This document shows positions 49,579-59,323 of a stretch of 64,000 nucleotides of DNA, one piece after another. The DNA is from Mesorhizobium temperatum (GTDB lineage Bacteria; Pseudomonadota; Alphaproteobacteria; Rhizobiales; Rhizobiaceae): assembly GCF_002284575.1 (NCBI RefSeq), contig NZ_NPKJ01000048.1:1-64000 (forward strand). The letters run 5' to 3'. The position numbers and the translations under genes were made by a program. The notes under the pieces are model-generated. The model worked only from the letters and a program-made list of their open reading frames with translations. It did not search any database and was not told where the DNA came from. The stretch's first letter is position 1. Each line of letters starts with the position of its first letter.

Positions 49579-50829
49579 TCAATTGACGTAGACCAGCCCT
49601 TGCGGGTCGATCTCCGGCTTGCGGCCGGCGACCACATCGGCAAGGAATTTTCCGGAACCGCAGGCCATTGTCCAGCCGACATGGCCGTGGCCGGTGTCGA
49701 GGTAGAGATTGCTGTAGCGCGCCTGGCCGATGACCGGCACCGAGTTCGGCATCATCGGCCGCAAGCCGGCCCAGAGCTCGGCCTTCTTCTCGTCGAAGGC
49801 GCCCGGGAAAAGCTCCTTGCCGGTCCTGAACATGGCGGCGAAATCGCTCGGCTTGTGGCTGCGGTCGAAACCGCTGAACTCGGCCGTGGAGGCGAGCCGC
49901 AGCCGGTTGCCGAGCCTGGAATAGGCGATGAGCTGATCCTCGTCGGCGCCGCCCATTGTCGGACCCTTGCTCTCGTCCTGCAGCGGCACGGTCGCGGTGT
50001 AGCCCTTCACCGGATAGACCGGCAGGTCGATGCCGTAGCGGCGGCCGAGCAGGCCGCTTTCCGGTCCCATCGAGATGACCACGGCGTCGCTTGTTATCGG
50101 ACCGGCCGAGGTCATCACCGCGCGCACCCGATCGCCTTCGATGTCGAGGCCTTCGACCATCGTGCCGTAGAGGAATTGGACGCTGAGTTTCTCGGCGGCA
50201 TGGGCGGCGAGGTTTCGGGTAAATAGGCTGGAGTCGCCGGTCTGATCGATCGGCGAATAGACGCCGCCGGCTATTCTGTCCCTGGCCCCGGCAAGGCCGG
50301 GCTCGAGCTCGACCAGCCGGTCGCGGCCGACGATCTCGATCGGCAGGCCGTGCTCGGCGAGATAGCGGTAATTGTCGGTGCCGGTATCAAAACTCTGCTG
50401 CGAGCGGAAGAAATAGAGAATGCCCTTCTTGCGCTCGTCATAGTGAATGCCGGTGTCGGCCGAGATGGCATTGATGCAGTCGCGCGAATAGAGCGCCAGG
50501 CGCAGCTTGATGTCGGTGTTGGCGCGCAGGCGCGCTTGCGTGCACTGGCGCAGGAAGCGCAGGCTCCAGGCGAAGAAATAGGGATCGAAGCGCAGCCGCA
50601 CCTTGATGCCGAGATCATGGTTGTAGAGCGCGCGCAGGAACGTCTTCAGCGCAGCGGGCGAGGCCCAGGCGGTGGCGTCGCCGGGTGACACAAGGCCGGC
50701 ATTCGATTGGCTGGTGCCGCGCGCCACTGCCGGATGGCGCTCGATCACGGTCACCTCGTGGCCGTCGCTCGCCAGATAGTAGGCCGCCGCCATGCCGACG
50801 ACGCCAGCGCCAAGGACCAATATCTTCAT
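49579..50829 (-). CDS. dadA: D-amino-acid dehydrogenase
   Basis: A 416-residue FAD enzyme that oxidises D-amino acids to keto acids. The N-terminal dinucleotide motif (V-L-G-A-G-V-V-G-M-A-A-A-Y-Y-L, then V-I-E-R-H), the R-G-T-S-Q-S-N-A-G segment, and C-terminal G-L-R-P-M-M-P-N-S-V-P-V-I-G and G-H-G-H-V-G-W-T-M-A-C-G-S-G are all typical of DadA. It is membrane-associated in other bacteria and feeds electrons to quinones. It is close to the racemase fusion, consistent with D-amino-acid catabolism, although the alanine racemase usually paired with dadA is not adjacent. Confidence 0.9.
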   Translation of the reverse strand: MKILVLGAGVVGMAAAYYLASDGHEVTVIERHPAVARGTSQSNAGLVSPGDATAWASPAALKTFLRALYNHDLGIKVRLRFDPYFFAWSLRFLRQCTQARLRANTDIKLRLALYSRDCINAISADTGIHYDERKKGILYFFRSQQSFDTGTDNYRYLAEHGLPIEIVGRDRLVELEPGLAGARDRIAGGVYSPIDQTGDSSLFTRNLAAHAAEKLSVQFLYGTMVEGLDIEGDRVRAVMTSAGPITSDAVVISMGPESGLLGRRYGIDLPVYPVKGYTATVPLQDESKGPTMGGADEDQLIAYSRLGNRLRLASTAEFSGFDRSHKPSDFAAMFRTGKELFPGAFDEKKAELWAGLRPMMPNSVPVIGQARYSNLYLDTGHGHVGWTMACGSGKFLADVVAGRKPEIDPQGLVYVN

Positions 50830-50942
50830 GCCGCCCCCAAAGGATCAAATACGGCCGAAACGCCTCCACGTTTCAGCCGCGCAGCTCCTTCAATAGCGCT
50901 TCTACGTTCGATCTACGAGCCCACGGAGGAAAAACCGGGACT

Positions 50943-51938
50943 TCAGCTCCGAGCCGAATTCTTGCCGGTCAGGATGCGCTCCCAGGCCAGCGCGTCGGCG
51001 ACAATCTGGTCGAGGTCGTCGTGCTGCGGGGTCCAACCGAGTTCGCTGCGCGCCAGCTCCGAGTTGGCAACCACCGCAGCGGCGTCGCCCGGACGGCGTT
51101 CGCCGATCCGCACGTCGAAATCATGGCCAAAGACGCGCCGCACGCTGTCGATCACCTCGAGCACCGAATAGCCGTGGCTGTAGCCGCAATTGGCGACGAG
51201 GCTTGTCCCGCCGGCGCGCAGCCGTTCCAGCGCCAGCCGATGTGCCGCCGCCAGATCGCTGACATGGATGTAGTCGCGCATGCAGGTGCCGTCCGGTGTC
51301 GGATAGTCGGTGCCGAACACCTGCATGAACGGTCGCTTGCCGAGCGCCGTCTCGGCGGCGACCTTGATCAGATGCGTGGCGCCCGGCGTCGACTGGCCGG
51401 TGCGGCCCTTCGGATCGGCGCCGGCGACGTTGAAGTAGCGCAGCGCCGTATAGCGCAAGCCATAGGCAATTGCGGCGTCGCGCAGCATCCATTCGCTCAT
51501 CAGCTTCGACAGGCCGTAGGGCGATTCCGGTGCAAGGCGGGCATCCTCGCGCACCGGCTCCAGCCCGGCGCCGCCATAGACGGCGGCGGTCGAGGAAAAG
51601 ATGAAATTGGGCACGCCTTCGCGCACCGCGGTCTCGATCAGCGTGCGCGTCTTGCAGGTGTTGTTCTCGTAGTAGCCGAGCGGGTCGGCGACCGATTCGG
51701 GAACCACTATGGAGCCGGCGAAATGGATGATCGCGTCGACCTTGTTGTCGCGGATGATCGAAGCGACCAATTCCTTGTCGGCGACATCGCCAACGACGAG
51801 CTTTGCCTCTGGTGCCACCGCCCACTCGAAGCCGGTCGAAAGCCGGTCTAGGACGACGACGCTGTCGCCCGCGTCCAACAACTCCCAGACCATATGGCTG
51901 CCGATATAGCCGGCACCGCCTGTCACCAAAACCGTCAT
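50943..51938 (-). CDS. galE: UDP-glucose 4-epimerase
   Basis: A 331-residue extended SDR. It has the NAD motif V-T-G-G-A-G-Y-I-G-S-H, the catalytic S-S-T-A-A-V-Y-G and Y-G-L-S-K (Y-x-x-x-K), and R-Y-F-N-V-A-G-A, all typical of GalE. It interconverts UDP-glucose and UDP-galactose, the precursor for surface polysaccharides, including the UDP-galactopyranose used by the mutase at 13944-15086. Transcribed divergently from hemA. Confidence 0.95.
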   Translation of the reverse strand: MTVLVTGGAGYIGSHMVWELLDAGDSVVVLDRLSTGFEWAVAPEAKLVVGDVADKELVASIIRDNKVDAIIHFAGSIVVPESVADPLGYYENNTCKTRTLIETAVREGVPNFIFSSTAAVYGGAGLEPVREDARLAPESPYGLSKLMSEWMLRDAAIAYGLRYTALRYFNVAGADPKGRTGQSTPGATHLIKVAAETALGKRPFMQVFGTDYPTPDGTCMRDYIHVSDLAAAHRLALERLRAGGTSLVANCGYSHGYSVLEVIDSVRRVFGHDFDVRIGERRPGDAAAVVANSELARSELGWTPQHDDLDQIVADALAWERILTGKNSARS

Positions 51939-52075
51939 CCGTGTCCTCGCTGCTCAAGATTTGTCGGAAACTGTCTCAACCCCGCCTTACTGGAAAGCCT
52001 GCCACTAGGCCATTAGTACCATCAGTGTCTGCGGTAACCGGTCTCATCGGCGCGTGGCATCGTCCTGAAACAAAA

Positions 52076-52089
52076 TTGATCCACATCAA
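52076..52089. promoter_or_regulatory. FNR/FixK-type box upstream of hemA
   Basis: TTGATCCACATCAA is a perfect TTGAT-N4-ATCAA palindrome, 124 bases before the hemA ATG. In Bradyrhizobium and other alphaproteobacteria hemA is under FixK/FnrN control; low-oxygen control here is inferred from the site. Confidence 0.75.
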
Positions 52090-52213
52090 GGGAATAGGCC
52101 ATGATCCGTGGCCGTTAGGAACAGGCTTGGGGCGTGGCATTTTGACCAAAAAGGCCAAGTAGACGTCGAATAGGGCAATGATTATGATCCCACGCAAAAA
52201 TTGGGAAGCCGAA

Positions 52214-53491
52214 ATGAACTATCAGCGGTTCTTCGAAGACGCGATCGACCAGCTCCACGCAGAGCGTCGCTATCGCATCTTTGCCGACCTGGAGCGCATC
52301 GTGGGGAAATTCCCACGCGCCATCTGGCGCGCCAACGGCCGCGCCCAGGAAATCACCGTCTGGTGCTCCAACGACTATCTCGGCATGGGCCAGCATCCAG
52401 ACGTCATCGCCGCGATGCAGAACGCCGCCGGCAAGATGGGATCTGGCGCCGGTGGCACCCGCAACATCTCCGGCACCAGCAACCCGCTGGTCGAGCTCGA
52501 GCTGGAACTGGCCGACCTGCACGACAAGGAAGCCGCACTCGTCTTCACCTCCGGCTTCGTCTCCAACGAAGCCTCGATCTCGACCATTGCGCGGCTTCTG
52601 CCCAACTGCCTGATCGTCTCGGACGAGTTGAACCACGCCTCGATGATCGAAGGCGTGCGGCGTTCGGGCGCCGAGAAGAAGATTTTCCGCCACAACGACG
52701 TTGCGCATCTGGAAAGCCTGCTGCAGGCGGCGGGCCGCGAACGCGCCAAGCTGATCGTCTTCGAGAGCGTCTATTCGATGGATGGCGACATCGCGCCGAT
52801 CAAGCAGATCGTCGATCTTGCCGAGCGCTACAACGCCATGACCTATATCGACGAGGTCCATGCCGTCGGCATGTACGGACCGCGCGGCGGCGGCATCACC
52901 GAGCGCGAAGGGCTGGCCGACCGCATCGACATCATCGAAGGCACGCTGGCCAAGGCGTTCGGCACGCTCGGCGGCTATATCACCGGCACAAGCGCGGTGA
53001 TCGACGCCGTGCGCTCCTATGCGCCGGGCTTCATCTTCACCACGGCGCTGCCGCCGGCCATCGCCGCCGCGGCGACCACGTCGATCCGCCATCTGAAGCG
53101 CTCGCAGGCCGAACGCGACGCGCAGCTGCGCCAGGCGACGCGGACCAAGCAGGTTCTTACCGCCGCCGGCCTGCCGGTGATGGACTCCGCTACCCACATC
53201 GTGCCTCTGCTCGTCGGCGATCCCGAGCTCTGCAAGATGGCCAGCGACCGCCTGCTCGGTGTCCACGGCATCTATATCCAGCCGATCAACTACCCGACCG
53301 TGCCGCGCGGCACCGAACGGCTGCGGATCACACCGACGCCATTCCATTCGGATCAACTGATCGCGGAACTTCAGGACGCTCTGGTCGAGACCTGGGATGC
53401 TTTGGGTATCTCTTACGGTTCTGCGGGCCGGCCGGCCGTGAGGGAAAGCGACCGCGTCATTCCGCTGCTGGTGCCGAAGTCCGGCGGCTGA
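52214..53491 (+). CDS. hemA: 5-aminolevulinate synthase
   Basis: A 425-residue PLP enzyme that condenses glycine and succinyl-CoA, the first step of haem synthesis in alphaproteobacteria. It has [33 protein letters not shown] and the PLP Lys247 in [13 protein letters not shown]. The ATG at 52214, after GGGAAGCCGAA, matches the usual N-terminus M-N-Y-x-R-F-F; the upstream ATGs are not supported. A low-oxygen regulatory box lies upstream. Confidence 0.96.
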   Translation: MNYQRFFEDAIDQLHAERRYRIFADLERIVGKFPRAIWRANGRAQEITVWCSNDYLGMGQHPDVIAAMQNAAGKMGSGAGGTRNISGTSNPLVELELELADLHDKEAALVFTSGFVSNEASISTIARLLPNCLIVSDELNHASMIEGVRRSGAEKKIFRHNDVAHLESLLQAAGRERAKLIVFESVYSMDGDIAPIKQIVDLAERYNAMTYIDEVHAVGMYGPRGGGITEREGLADRIDIIEGTLAKAFGTLGGYITGTSAVIDAVRSYAPGFIFTTALPPAIAAAATTSIRHLKRSQAERDAQLRQATRTKQVLTAAGLPVMDSATHIVPLLVGDPELCKMASDRLLGVHGIYIQPINYPTVPRGTERLRITPTPFHSDQLIAELQDALVETWDALGISYGSAGRPAVRESDRVIPLLVPKSGG

Positions 53492-53652
53492 TCTTCAGCC
53501 GAGGGCATGATGGCGGTCTCCGCTCCCGGTGCCGCCTTGTTCTTCGACGCCGCGGCATTCGAAGGTCACGGCATGATGGGGTGGCAGTGGCCGAGGAGTG
53601 AAGCGATCCAAGTTGCTTGCGCGTCCGTATTCGGCTCGGGCGGACCTGACTC

Positions 53653-54819
53653 TCACACACTCTTCATCCACTTCGCCAGCCGATGCGCGGCTTCCTCGAG
53701 CTGGTCGAGGCGGCGGTGGAAGCACAGCCTGAGGAAGGCTTCGCCGCCGGGACCGAATGCGGTTCCGGGCGCCAGACCGACATTGGCGCGGTCGACGATG
53801 TCGAATGCGGCGGCGCGTGAATCGGTGATGCCGTCGACCGCGAAGAACAGATAGAACGCGCCCTGCGGCACGGTGAAGCGTGCCCTCCCGGTCGCAGCCA
53901 GGATGCCGCAGACCAGGTCACGCGCCGCCCTCGCCCGCTCCACCTGCTCGACGATGAAGGCATCGCCTTCGTCGAGCGCGACGACGGCGCCGCGCTGCAT
54001 GAACTGGGCAACGCCGGAGGTCGAATACTGGACCAGGTTCTCGAACACCTGCTGCAGCGAGGGATGGGTCTTGATCCAGCCGACCCGCCAGCCGGTCATC
54101 GCCCAGTTCTTGGAAAAACTGTTGACGAACAGAATGCGATCCTCGTCGGCCATGATGTCGATGAAGGACGGCGCGCGACTATCACCGTAGTGGAACAACG
54201 AATAGATCTCGTCTGCGATGATCCACAGGCCCCTTTCGCGGGCAAGGTCGAGGATCGCCTGCAGCGTCTCCCTGTCGGCGGTCCAGCCGGTCGGGTTGGA
54301 GGGTGTGTTGACGAACAGCGCCTTTGTCCTTGGCGTGATCGCCGCCTCGATCTTGCCGACGTCGCAGGACCAGCCATTGCCGGACTGGTCGAGCGTGACA
54401 GCGACCGGGACGGCGCCCGCCACGCCGGCGGCTGCGGCGAAATTCGGCCAGGCCGGCGACAGATAGACGAGCTCGTCCCCCTTCCCGGCGACGGCATCGA
54501 TTGCCAGCTGGATGGCATGCATGCCCGAGCCGGTGACGATGAATTCTTCCTCGGCGAAACTCTTGCCGAAATGCCTGACGTAATAGCGGGCGAGCGCCTG
54601 CCTCAGTTCGGGGATGCCTTTCTGCCAGGTATAGAAGGTCTCGCCGCCGGCCAGCGCCCGGGCAGCGGCATCGGTGATGAAGGCGGGCGTCGGCAGGTCG
54701 CCCTCGCCGGCCCAGAGCGGGATCATGCCGTCGCGGTCGCGGCCGCGGTTCATGACGGCGACAATGCCGCTTTCCGGCGCGGCCCGGGCCTCGGCGCGCA
54801 AATTCTCGATCAGGGTCAT
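53653..54819 (-). CDS. PLP-dependent aminotransferase (class I/II)
   Basis: A 388-residue fold-type I aminotransferase. Marks are N-T-P-S-N-P-T-G-W, the PLP Lys237 in V-N-S-F-S-K-N-W-A-M-T-G-W-R-V-G, and I-I-A-D-E-I-Y. The N-terminal D-G-M-I-P-L-W-A-G-E-G-D segment is typical of AspC-like enzymes. The substrate is not clear (aspartate, aromatic or a related amino acid). It is convergent with hemA, separated by about 160 bases. Confidence 0.85.
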   Translation of the reverse strand: MTLIENLRAEARAAPESGIVAVMNRGRDRDGMIPLWAGEGDLPTPAFITDAAARALAGGETFYTWQKGIPELRQALARYYVRHFGKSFAEEEFIVTGSGMHAIQLAIDAVAGKGDELVYLSPAWPNFAAAAGVAGAVPVAVTLDQSGNGWSCDVGKIEAAITPRTKALFVNTPSNPTGWTADRETLQAILDLARERGLWIIADEIYSLFHYGDSRAPSFIDIMADEDRILFVNSFSKNWAMTGWRVGWIKTHPSLQQVFENLVQYSTSGVAQFMQRGAVVALDEGDAFIVEQVERARAARDLVCGILAATGRARFTVPQGAFYLFFAVDGITDSRAAAFDIVDRANVGLAPGTAFGPGGEAFLRLCFHRRLDQLEEAAHRLAKWMKSV

Positions 54820-54875
54820 GGATAAATCCGTTTTCGTCTTCTGGACTGCTAGCGTGTTCTACGACAGGCGAAAAT

Positions 54876-54906
54876 AGAAAACCCCGGCCGCGAACAGCCG
54901 AGGTTT
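54876..54906 (-). terminator. Terminator of mscL
   Basis: Read on the minus strand: stem AAAACCTCGGC/GGCCGGGGTTTT (one mismatch) with a short loop, downstream of the mscL stop at 54930. The aminotransferase starts 57 bases further on. Confidence 0.65.
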
Positions 54907-54929
54907 TGGTCCAGAGATCTTGCCCTACG

Positions 54930-55352
54930 CTATTTCCTGGCGAGGAGATCGCGAATTTCGGTGAGCAGCGCAACATCGGCCGGCGGAGCGGCCGCAGGCG
55001 CAGCTGGCTTCTCACGCTCCAGACGCTTGCGGAGATTGTTCACCGCCTTGACCATCAGGAAGATGATGAAGGCGAGGATGATGAAATTCAGCGCGACGGT
55101 GATGAAACTGCCATAGGCGAAGACTGCGCCCTGCTTCTTGGCGTCCGCCAGCGATGTGGCGTTGACTGCTGAGGACAAGGGCAGGAAATAGTTGTTGAAG
55201 TCGAGTCCGCCGAAAATCGCCCCGATTATCGGCATGATAATGTCACTGACCAGTGAATCGACGATCTTGCTGAAGGCAGCGCCGATAATGACGGCGACGG
55301 CCAGGTCCATGACATTACCCCGGGAAATGAATTCCTGGAATTCTTTCAGCAT
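54930..55352 (-). CDS. mscL: Large-conductance mechanosensitive channel
   Basis: A 140-residue protein with [20 protein letters not shown] (TM1 and pore), a periplasmic loop (G-L-D-F-N-N-Y-F), TM2 ([19 protein letters not shown]) and a C-terminal charged bundle ending in L-L-T-E-I-R-D-L-L. The length fits the family (130-150). AAGGAGGGTCGA precedes the ATG. It is an osmotic emergency valve. Confidence 0.95.
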   Translation of the reverse strand: MLKEFQEFISRGNVMDLAVAVIIGAAFSKIVDSLVSDIIMPIIGAIFGGLDFNNYFLPLSSAVNATSLADAKKQGAVFAYGSFITVALNFIILAFIIFLMVKAVNNLRKRLEREKPAAPAAAPPADVALLTEIRDLLARK

Positions 55353-55584
55353 TCGACCCTCCTTGTTCTGACGGGCCAGGCCGCCGCCCTCGCCCGCTCG
55401 TTGGCTCCACTGGCACAATAGCAAAAACCTGCGGTTGCAGCATGGACAAAAGACCGTTTCCGCAGGCCAAAATTCCCGAAACCGCAGCCATCCTGCGCCG
55501 AAAGCCGCGATGGACTTGATCGCCAAGCTGTGATTGCGTCTCAGCGGGCCGGATGCAAAACCGGCAAGGGAGGATTATCGGGCC

Positions 55585-58500
55585 GTGCAGGGCTGGTTCA
55601 TCGTCATCATCGCGATCGCTTATGTGACGTTGCTGTTCGTCATCGCCAGCCTCGGCGACCGGCGCTCAACGACATCCGAGCCTGACCGGGCCCGGCCCTT
55701 CATCTATGCGCTCAGCCTGGCGATCTACTGCACCTCCTGGACCTTCTTCGGTTCGGTCGGCCTTTCCTCCGAGCGCGGCCTCGAATTCCTCGGCATTTAT
55801 ATCGGCCCGGTGCTGGTGTTCGTATTCGGCTTTCCGCTGCTTCGGCGCATCGTCAGGCTAGCCAAGACAGAGAAGATCACCTCGATCGCCGACTTCCTCG
55901 GCGCCCGCTACGGCAAGAGTTTCGCCGTAGCAGCGATTGCCACGCTGATCGCGACGGTCGGCGCGGTGCCTTACATGGCGCTGCAGTTGAAGGCGATTTC
56001 CGGTTCGGTCAGCCTGATGGTCGAGCATTATACCGGCTCGCCACCTTCGTTCGATCCCTTCGTCAGCGACATCTCGCTGGTCGTCGCAATGCTCCTTGCG
56101 CTGTTTGCGGTGCTGTTCGGCACGCGCCACGCCGACGCCACCGAGCACCAGGATGGGCTGGTGCTGGCGGTAGCGGTGGAAACCGTGGTCAAGCTCGCCG
56201 CCTTTCTGGCGATCGGCCTGATGGTGACGTTCCTGATCTTCGGCGGCCCGAGCGATATGGTCGACAAGCTCGCCGAGAATTCGCAAGTTCAGCAAGCAAT
56301 GGGCTACCGCACGTCGCTCGCCACCTGGCTGGTGCTGACATGTTTGAGCGGTTTCGCCATCATCATGCTGCCGCGCCAGTTCTACGTCACCATCGTCGAG
56401 AACCGCAGCGAGGCCGAATTGCGCACCGCGACGTGGGTGTTTCCGCTCTATCTGGTGGCGATCAACCTTTTCGTGCTGCCGATCGCGCTCGCCGGCCTGG
56501 CGCTGGTCGGCACTAAAACCAGCAGCGATCTCTACGTCCTGTCGCTGCCGCTGCTCAGCGGTCACGATGTGTTGGCCATGGCGGCGTTCATCGGCGGCCT
56601 GTCGGCGGCGACCGCGATGGTGATCGTCGAAAGCGTCGCGCTGTCGATCATGATCTCCAACGACCTCGTCATTCCGCTGTTTGTGCGCCGCCTGCTCAAG
56701 ACCACGACGTCCGAGAACGAGGACTGGTCGACGCTCATCCTTAACGTGCGGCGGGCGGCGATCTTCATCATGCTGTTCGTCGCCTTCCTCTACTATCGCG
56801 AGAGCACCGACAGCGCGCGGCTCTCCTCGATCGGCCTGATGTCGTTCGCCGCGATCGCGCAGTTCGCGCCGGCCCTGATCGGCGGGTTGATCTGGCGCGG
56901 CGCCAACGGCAGGGGTGCGGCACTCGGCATGGTCGCCGGCATCGTCGTCTGGAGCTACACGCTGCTGCTTCCTTCGCTCGCCGCGTCCGACACCGGCATT
57001 GTCGTCCACGGCCTGTTCGGCTTCGAGGCATTGCGGCCGCAAGCGCTGTTCGGCACCATCGCCGAGCCGCTGAACCACGGCGTCTTGTGGAGCCTGTCGA
57101 TCAACACGCTGTTCTTCGTGCTCGGCTCGCTGTCGCGCGCATCGGTGCCGCTGGAACGCATCCAGGCGTCGATCTTCGTGCCGCGCGAGGCGAGCCCGAT
57201 GCCGAGCCTGCGCCGCTTCCGCACCACCGTCACCGTCAACGACCTCAAGGACACCATCGCGCGCTATCTTGGCGTCGAACGCACCGAGCGGTCCTTCCAG
57301 TCGTTTGAAGAGAGCAGCGGCGCTTCGCTGCACGGCAATGAACAAGCCAGCATGGACGTCATCCGCTTCTCCGAGCAGCTTCTGGCGAGTGCCGTCGGCT
57401 CCTCCTCGGCGCGGCTGATCCTGTCGCTGCTGCTGCGCCGCAACGATCGCGAATCCAAGGACGCCTTCCGCCTGCTCGACGACGCCACCGAGGCGCTGCA
57501 GCACAACCGCGACCTGCTGCAGATCGCGCTCGACCAGATGGAACAAGGCATCACCGTCTTCGATAGAGATTTCCGGCTGATCTGCTGGAATCGCCAGTAT
57601 CGGGCGCTGTTCGACCTGCCCGACGAGATGGGCCAGGTCGGCGTCTCGCTCGACCGCATCCTGCGTCACCTGGCCGAGCGCGGCGACATTCCGGCCGACC
57701 AGCGGGTGGCGATGCTCAACCGCCTCACCAGCTTCGTCAGCCCCTGGCAGATGGAGCTGAAGACCAGCGGCCGCATCCTGGAATTGCGCTCCAACCCAAT
57801 GCCTGATGGAGGCATCGTCGCCACCTATGCCGACATCTCAGGACGCGTCGAGCAGGATCTGGCGCTCAAGCGCGCCAATGAATCGCTGGAACAACGCGTC
57901 AAGGACCGCACCGTCGAACTGACCCGCGTCAACGAGGAACTGGCACAGGCGCAGATGCTGGCCGAGGAGGCCAATCTCGGCAAGACGCGGTTCCTTGCCG
58001 CCGCCGGCCACGATATCCTGCAGCCTCTGAACGCCGCCCGCCTCTATTGCTCGTCGCTGATCGAAAAGGCCGGCAAGGGCCCGACCGGCAAGGCCGCAAA
58101 CAACATCGAATCTTCGCTGGAATCGGTCGAGACCATTCTCGGCGCGGTGCTCGACATCTCCCGCCTCGATGCCGGCGCGATGAAACCGGACGACACCGTC
58201 TTCAGCCTGGACGAGCTGCTGCGGCAGATCGGCAACGACTTCCAGCCGCTTGCCGCCGAGAGGAAGCTCGGCCTGACGATCATGCCCTCGTCACTCAGCG
58301 TGATGACGGATCGCAATCTGCTACGCCGCCTGATCCAGAACCTGGTGTCCAACGCCATCAAATACACGCGCCGCGGCCGCGTCTTGGTCGGTGTGCGGCG
58401 GCGCGGCGAACTGGTCGAGATACAGGTGATCGATACCGGCATCGGCATTGCCGGCGACAAGCTAAACACGGTTTTTCACGAATTCACCCGGCTCGACGAG

Positions 58501-59073
58501 GGTGCGCGCGAAGCTGACGGCCTCGGGCTCGGCCTTTCCATCGTCGACCGCATCGCTCGCGTCTTGCGCCTCGAACTCCAGATCTTTTCAAACCCGGGCA
58601 AGGGCACGCGCTTTTCCGTCATCCTGCCGATCGCGGCAGTGCAGCAGCCGCGGCGCGAGGTCGAGGCGAAGACGCCGGTCCGCACTGCTGCTTCGCTTGC
58701 CGGGCTACGCGTGCTCTGTATCGACAACGATGCCCGCATCCTCGACGGCATGCGGCTGCTGCTCGAAGGCTGGGGCTGCAGCGTCGACACGCTTGCCGGC
58801 TCGGGGGATCTCGAGCGATCCGGCATGCGTAGACCCGACATCGTGCTTGCCGACTACCATCTCGACGGCGAGACCGGCCTTGATGCGATCGCCAAACTGC
58901 GCGCGATCCACGGCCAGGACATGCCGGCCGTGCTGGTCACCGCCGACCGCTCGAGCGAGGTGCGCGCCAGCGCCGGCAGGCTCGACGTGCCGGTGATCAA
59001 CAAGCCGCTGAAGCCGGCGGTGCTGCGCTCGATGATGGCCAGGGTCAGGCCGCTGGCGTCGGCGGCAGAGTAA
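55585..59073 (+). CDS. Hybrid sensor histidine kinase with SSS transporter domain
   Basis: A 1162-residue protein. Residues 1 to about 510 form a sodium/solute-symporter-like domain with about 13 membrane helices (Y-C-T-S-W-T-F-F-G-S-V-G, L-P-R-Q-F-Y-V-T-I-V-E-N), as in CbrA-type kinases. Then come a PAS domain (M-E-Q-G-I-T-V-F-D, about 650-760), a HisKA domain with His809 (A-A-G-H-D-I-L-Q-P-L-N), a HATPase domain (N-L-V-S-N-A-I-K-Y-T, D-T-G-I-G-I-A, G-L-G-L-G-L-S-I) and a receiver with Asp1090 (V-L-A-D-Y-H-L-D). The GTG at 55585 has GGGAGG upstream. It may sense a transported solute; the response regulator at 61156-61815 is a candidate partner. Confidence 0.9.
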   Translation: MQGWFIVIIAIAYVTLLFVIASLGDRRSTTSEPDRARPFIYALSLAIYCTSWTFFGSVGLSSERGLEFLGIYIGPVLVFVFGFPLLRRIVRLAKTEKITSIADFLGARYGKSFAVAAIATLIATVGAVPYMALQLKAISGSVSLMVEHYTGSPPSFDPFVSDISLVVAMLLALFAVLFGTRHADATEHQDGLVLAVAVETVVKLAAFLAIGLMVTFLIFGGPSDMVDKLAENSQVQQAMGYRTSLATWLVLTCLSGFAIIMLPRQFYVTIVENRSEAELRTATWVFPLYLVAINLFVLPIALAGLALVGTKTSSDLYVLSLPLLSGHDVLAMAAFIGGLSAATAMVIVESVALSIMISNDLVIPLFVRRLLKTTTSENEDWSTLILNVRRAAIFIMLFVAFLYYRESTDSARLSSIGLMSFAAIAQFAPALIGGLIWRGANGRGAALGMVAGIVVWSYTLLLPSLAASDTGIVVHGLFGFEALRPQALFGTIAEPLNHGVLWSLSINTLFFVLGSLSRASVPLERIQASIFVPREASPMPSLRRFRTTVTVNDLKDTIARYLGVERTERSFQSFEESSGASLHGNEQASMDVIRFSEQLLASAVGSSSARLILSLLLRRNDRESKDAFRLLDDATEALQHNRDLLQIALDQMEQGITVFDRDFRLICWNRQYRALFDLPDEMGQVGVSLDRILRHLAERGDIPADQRVAMLNRLTSFVSPWQMELKTSGRILELRSNPMPDGGIVATYADISGRVEQDLALKRANESLEQRVKDRTVELTRVNEELAQAQMLAEEANLGKTRFLAAAGHDILQPLNAARLYCSSLIEKAGKGPTGKAANNIESSLESVETILGAVLDISRLDAGAMKPDDTVFSLDELLRQIGNDFQPLAAERKLGLTIMPSSLSVMTDRNLLRRLIQNLVSNAIKYTRRGRVLVGVRRRGELVEIQVIDTGIGIAGDKLNTVFHEFTRLDEGAREADGLGLGLSIVDRIARVLRLELQIFSNPGKGTRFSVILPIAAVQQPRREVEAKTPVRTAASLAGLRVLCIDNDARILDGMRLLLEGWGCSVDTLAGSGDLERSGMRRPDIVLADYHLDGETGLDAIAKLRAIHGQDMPAVLVTADRSSEVRASAGRLDVPVINKPLKPAVLRSMMARVRPLASAAE

Positions 59074-59323
59074 CGGTCATACTCTTCATGTTGAACCCGG
59101 ATGCCTAGAGCGGGATGACCCCCGCCTATCGCCAGAACGGAGAGGGGCAGACGAGACCCACGACGATTTCAGGCCAGCCGGGGCCAACGGGTTCAGCTTT
59201 TCCGTTCATTGCTTCTATTTCTGAGATGACAAGAACCGACCAGCAGCGTGGGATGACGAGGCCCGATGCGTGTTCAACTTCCTTGCGACGCATCGTTCTG
59301 AATGCTCGTCATCCCTATTCAGG

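Noticed and set aside
55858..57669. A 603-codon minus-strand ORF inside the hybrid kinase gene.
   Set aside because: Antisense shadow; the plus strand encodes recognised transporter and PAS domains.
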